This document shows, piece by piece, positions 60,606 to 64,000 of a DNA stretch of 64,000 nt. The number at the start of each line of letters is the position of its first letter. The stretch's first letter is position 1. The stretch spans positions 11,486,704-11,550,703 of the forward strand of contig OY829328.1 of NCBI GenBank assembly GCA_963691655.1, read 5' to 3'. Source of the DNA: Toxonevra muliebris. Its lineage: Eukaryota > Arthropoda > Insecta > Diptera > Pallopteridae. Position numbers and translations under genes: made by a program. The notes under the pieces are model-generated. The model did not search any database, was not told the DNA's origin, and saw only the letters and a list, made by a program, of their open reading frames with translations.

Positions 60606-62036
60606 TAATGATTTTTCTGACACTTAAACTACAGTTTAGCAAAATTAGCTTTCTCGAACCCAAATTATATATGCACTGGTTACTACCTCTGAAATTGAAG
60701 TGTTACACAATAAAAAAAAACGTTGTTGTTGTCATTATTAATTTTACCTAATAAATAAATATTTTGTTTCGTTATCAAAAAAATTCTCTCTACTTTAATT
60801 TATTTTCAATTTAAGTAAATTAAAAAGCCAACCAGAATCTTTAAAGGAAACACACTTCATATACGCATTGTGTTTTATCTTGCATAAACCTGTGTAGTTC
60901 TAGCCTATAGCATTACTAACCAAAGCAAGACACCATAATGAAATGAAAGTTCATAAAATATATATGTAGAAAAAAACACTTCTAGCTTCGTGAAAAAATG
61001 AAGGAAATGAAGTGTTGATAAACTATGTGCATGAGAGGAATGCAAAAGCCAAGACATATAAAAATTTTCTGCATTTTTAACAAAATATACACAGAAAAAA
61101 GAAGAAACAACGATGTTTCTTATGGCACATAATAAACATCATAATTGAATGTCAACTTTACTTATGTATTTAAAACTTAATATTTTTGCACATACTCACT
61201 CCTTCATAATATAACCGCATTTTCAGTCCTGGAAGTACGATGTCAGAGAAAATGTATTTAAAATATGAAAAAATGCCTTAAGTCAATTTGCACGAATGCT
61301 GCCATTCAACAATGTCAAACATGCAGTCAGCTTTGTTGCTACCCTTCAGTGAAGCCGGCTAGTTCTATAAATAGTAAAGCAACTAGTTGCAAAGTAGCCA
61401 GTACTGGTTCCACCGCAACCCCCATTTACAAGCTGCCAACTGCCTCTTTTACAATTTTAATGTCCTACGAGAAGACAATTGTCTCCTTATGCACTACCTT
61501 TGAATTAATCGGCGAACTAGTACTTATTGAAACTGGTTGCTGAACTAGTAATATTTCGGGTCAATATTTGCACATATTATTATTGTATTAAATAAAAATT
61601 AATTTTTTTAAATGTTTTCCATAATAATGTTATTTTTTATTAATATCACAACTTACTTTTCATTCACTTTCAAGCATGCGTTATCAAAAACAATCACAAT
61701 AAAACTGAAATCAATCAAAAAAAAAACAAGCAAAATCGTGTCTCAACTCTAAATTTCCGTTACCAATGCTAATTGTTTTTGTAAAACATTAGTTTTTTTT
61801 ATTTTTTGTTCTGTGTGCTATATTCCAACAGCCGAATTTCAATTTAGGATAAGCAGAAAAACCGCATTTTTCTTTAAACTGGTTGCTAGCTGCATTACTT
61901 TAGCCCTAGTCTTTGAACTAGTCTCTTTTTCACTATGCATATAACTAGATGCTTTGTGCTACTAGTTCTTCATTTTACTGCAGTATACTGCAATTTTACA
62001 ATGGTGTGTGTCTGTACGTGTTTGTGTGATGCATGC
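60606..62036. other. Noncoding stretch, no gene supported
   Basis: The 92-codon frame at 61265-61543 is Ser/Thr/Cys-rich (MKKCLKSICTNAAIQQCQTC at its start) and less AT-rich than its surroundings. It has no recognised domain, and the segment is peppered with ACTAGT words, so it is not called as a gene. Nothing else is recognised. Confidence 0.45.
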
Positions 62037-63257
62037 CCCAGTCGGAAACAAAGCACTCCAAAAGGCCTTTTAAAGTGCTTTGTGCAAAGCAAAAAGGCCT
62101 TTGCTTAACCATTACTTACCATTACGTTTTTACATTGCATGTCCTAGGCGATCAGCACAAGAGCGCATAGTAGAATGAGAGCCGTACAGCAGCAATAGCA
62201 GTGCTCTCTTTTCTTGCAGACCTATAATCTCTTTTACTCCATTTAACCTCCGCAGTAAGGCTAAGCAAAGCAATACATTTTTCAAACGCTGCAAGCAGTG
62301 TGACAAAGCAAAGTATCGATAATACGAACAACAAATACGATGTTCGTATTATCATCCTCTTGCTCTGTTTCATAGCAAGCAGCGATTGAAAAGTATACTG
62401 CTTTGCTTTTGCTTTATTGTGGAGTTTAAATGGAGGAAGAAATTTGTTTTGTTAAAATGAATTATGTACACAAAAATAATGTTTTATCATAACAAATTTT
62501 TATTTTCATTATAGTAATTAAAATATAAAAAGAAAAATCTTACAAATTAATATTATTAATACAAAATACTTACAAAAAAAGAACATTTTCAACTGCATTT
62601 CACAAGCTTTCTTCCACTTATTTTTCACTTTCCACTTATGTTTTTTCTTTTGTTACTAAATGCCTGAAGTGCCTGCTGCTGGTACAATCTGTGAAATAAA
62701 ATTTTCTGTATTTTTTTTTTATAAATTTAATAAATAAAAATGATTATTATTCAAACCTTTTAATATTTTAAGTAACAAATATTTTCTTAATACACTCGCG
62801 CGTCATGTAACCGACAAGAAATTAAAACAAAAGAACGATATGCCGAAAACAAAACGAGTAATTGAAAAAGCATATTAACCTTACTTCTGCATTGGTGTCA
62901 ATTTGGAGTTTCAAAAATTTGCAAATATATAATGCATTGTGCCAATATGAAACAAAACGCAATAAAATTTTAACGCAGAGATCGGGCTAACCGATTTGAT
63001 ACACAAATGTTGAATACAGAGAGGCAATAATGTGATTTTATGAGCATGAAAAACGAAGTTTAACTTCTGATGTTCGTATTATCGTTCTCTTGCATTGTTG
63101 CAGTGAAGCAGCAGCTGACGAGCATAGTGTTTTTATTTAGTCTTCAACCAAAAGAGGAGACTTTATAAAAAAATGCTTCGGAATAAGGTATAATGGAGTG
63201 AAAAAAAGGTCTTTTATTTCACTCCTCTGCAAAGTACTTTCATTTTGTCCGATTGGG
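62037..63257. mobile_element. Inverted-repeat element with CCCAGTCGGA ends
   Basis: The left end CCCAGTCGGAAACAAAGCAC and the inverse of the right end, CCCAATCGGACAAAATGAAA, are alike. The word CATTGCATGTCCTAGG at about 62134 is shared exactly with the element at 38893-39783. Inside, GATGTTCGTATTATC recurs at 62339 and 63070, and once inverted at 62315-62330 to make a stem of 13 bp. Noncoding. Target duplication is not clear, so the outer limits are tentative. Confidence 0.42.
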
Positions 63258-64000
63258 TGGTGTCAGCAAAATACACAAACTCTTTATACACTATAAACAA
63301 GTATATAGTACACACTCGCAATATACGGTGTAAAATTGTAAAATGCACACAATAAAATTGATTTATTGACACGAAAAGTGTTTGCCATGTAAAAAGGTAT
63401 TCGCACTTATCAACAAAGACAACGACAACAATAAAATTGAGACGACACAAGGCAGAAAAGCAGCAACAACTGCAGCAGTGGAAGAAAGTGCAGGAATTCT
63501 ACTAAACTATTTATGAAACTTCTTTATAAAACATCTTATGCGTAAAATTTCTAATATTTATTGCAAATTTACACACAATTTTTATGAAATTTAAAATTCT
63601 GCTGAAAAAATTATTCACGTATTTTCTGTGCACACAATTATTTTATAATAAAAAACTAAAATTATTATGCTGTAGCAATGTACTAACATGCATAGTTTTA
63701 CTTTAGCATAAAAATATATAAATAAGAAATTAATTTTTATGGTTAAAGCTTTTTCTATTTCTTAAACTTTCTGAACTCATGCCGTATACATGCATAAATT
63801 ATTTTTAACCAAGTTTTTCTTGCTGCTTTGCTGTCGACATAAAATTCTTAAAATCACACAACTATACATATATTTATATTATGCACCATATTTAAACAAA
63901 TTGCACACATGTTCATGTTCATAGACACGAATATTTCTAATTTATGTTCATTACACATTTTGGTTGCTCATGCAATGCGACACAATGTCACTATTAATTA
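63258..64000. other. AT-rich noncoding stretch, no gene seen
   Basis: No supported feature. Short CAACAA words at 63415-63475 and AT-rich sequence to the end of the window. Confidence 0.55.

Noticed and set aside
61265..61543. 92-codon Ser/Cys-rich frame
   Set aside because: No recognised domain, repetitive ACTAGT words, and no clear splice or polyadenylation support.
1..64000. CRISPR arrays, operons, ribosome binding sites, prokaryotic defence systems
   Set aside because: Base composition, splice sites and element types are eukaryotic; no regularly spaced repeat-spacer array or prokaryotic gene was seen.

Overview
The window is AT-rich eukaryotic DNA with almost no long open reading frames, spliceosomal intron signals and dense remnants of transposable elements. 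It looks like gene-desert or large-intron sequence from an insect. The class of elements (R4/Dong-like, jockey-like and I/R1/LOA-like LINEs, hAT, TTAA-flanked MITEs, foldback repeats) and the protein similarity of the one recognisable gene suggest a higher fly, possibly a tephritid. The species assignment is inference; no search was run.

Host gene. Two phase-compatible exons on the + strand (19779-20086 and 34954-35128), separated by a 14.9 kb intron, encode part of the extracellular Cache-like domain of a GPR158/GPR179-type family C G-protein-coupled receptor. The first exon has a clean acceptor and donor, and so does the second. The rest of the receptor (signal peptide, EGF-like part, seven-helix domain) is not visible here, so most of the window is probably intron of this gene or its flank. 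A second, much weaker chain of three small exons (47785-48706) is also open across its splice junctions but has no recognised homology.

Layout. 4.1-9.7 kb: a 253 bp hairpin MITE, a 1.4 kb inverted duplication carrying two copies of a TTAA-flanked MITE, a foldback element and a palindromic motif cluster. 13.1-15.1 kb: decayed LINE ORF2 ends. 16.6-17.7 kb: a complete but dead hAT copy with terminal inverted repeats and an 8 bp target duplication. 21.1-22.7 kb: a TTAA-flanked MITE, a dispersed repeat, a composite repeat and a hairpin MITE. 25.0-26.9 kb: a dispersed repeat, a pyrimidine-rich tandem array and a conserved terminus-like motif. 28.6-28.9 kb: two oppositely oriented LINE scraps. 36.7-37.7 kb: a hairpin MITE split by a 5'-truncated RNase H LINE. 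38.9-41.8 kb: inverted-repeat elements and a jockey-like pseudogene. 44.2-45.4 kb: a 21 bp minisatellite. 51.0-54.8 kb: a third copy of the TTAA MITE, a 23 bp repeat, and a 5'-truncated R4/Dong-like retrotransposon with a long intact ORF sitting inside an (ATAATAAAA)n microsatellite. 56.2-57.8 kb: a foldback element split by a hAT-like nonautonomous element. 60.0-60.6 kb: two tRNA-like modules around a repeat body. 62.0-63.3 kb: a further inverted-repeat element.

The genes do not form a pathway. The biology here is one neuronal-type receptor gene whose intron and surroundings have been used repeatedly as a landing site, with several clear cases of one element nested inside another. The clearest single finding is the R4/Dong-like element with its site preference for a TAA-rich microsatellite.
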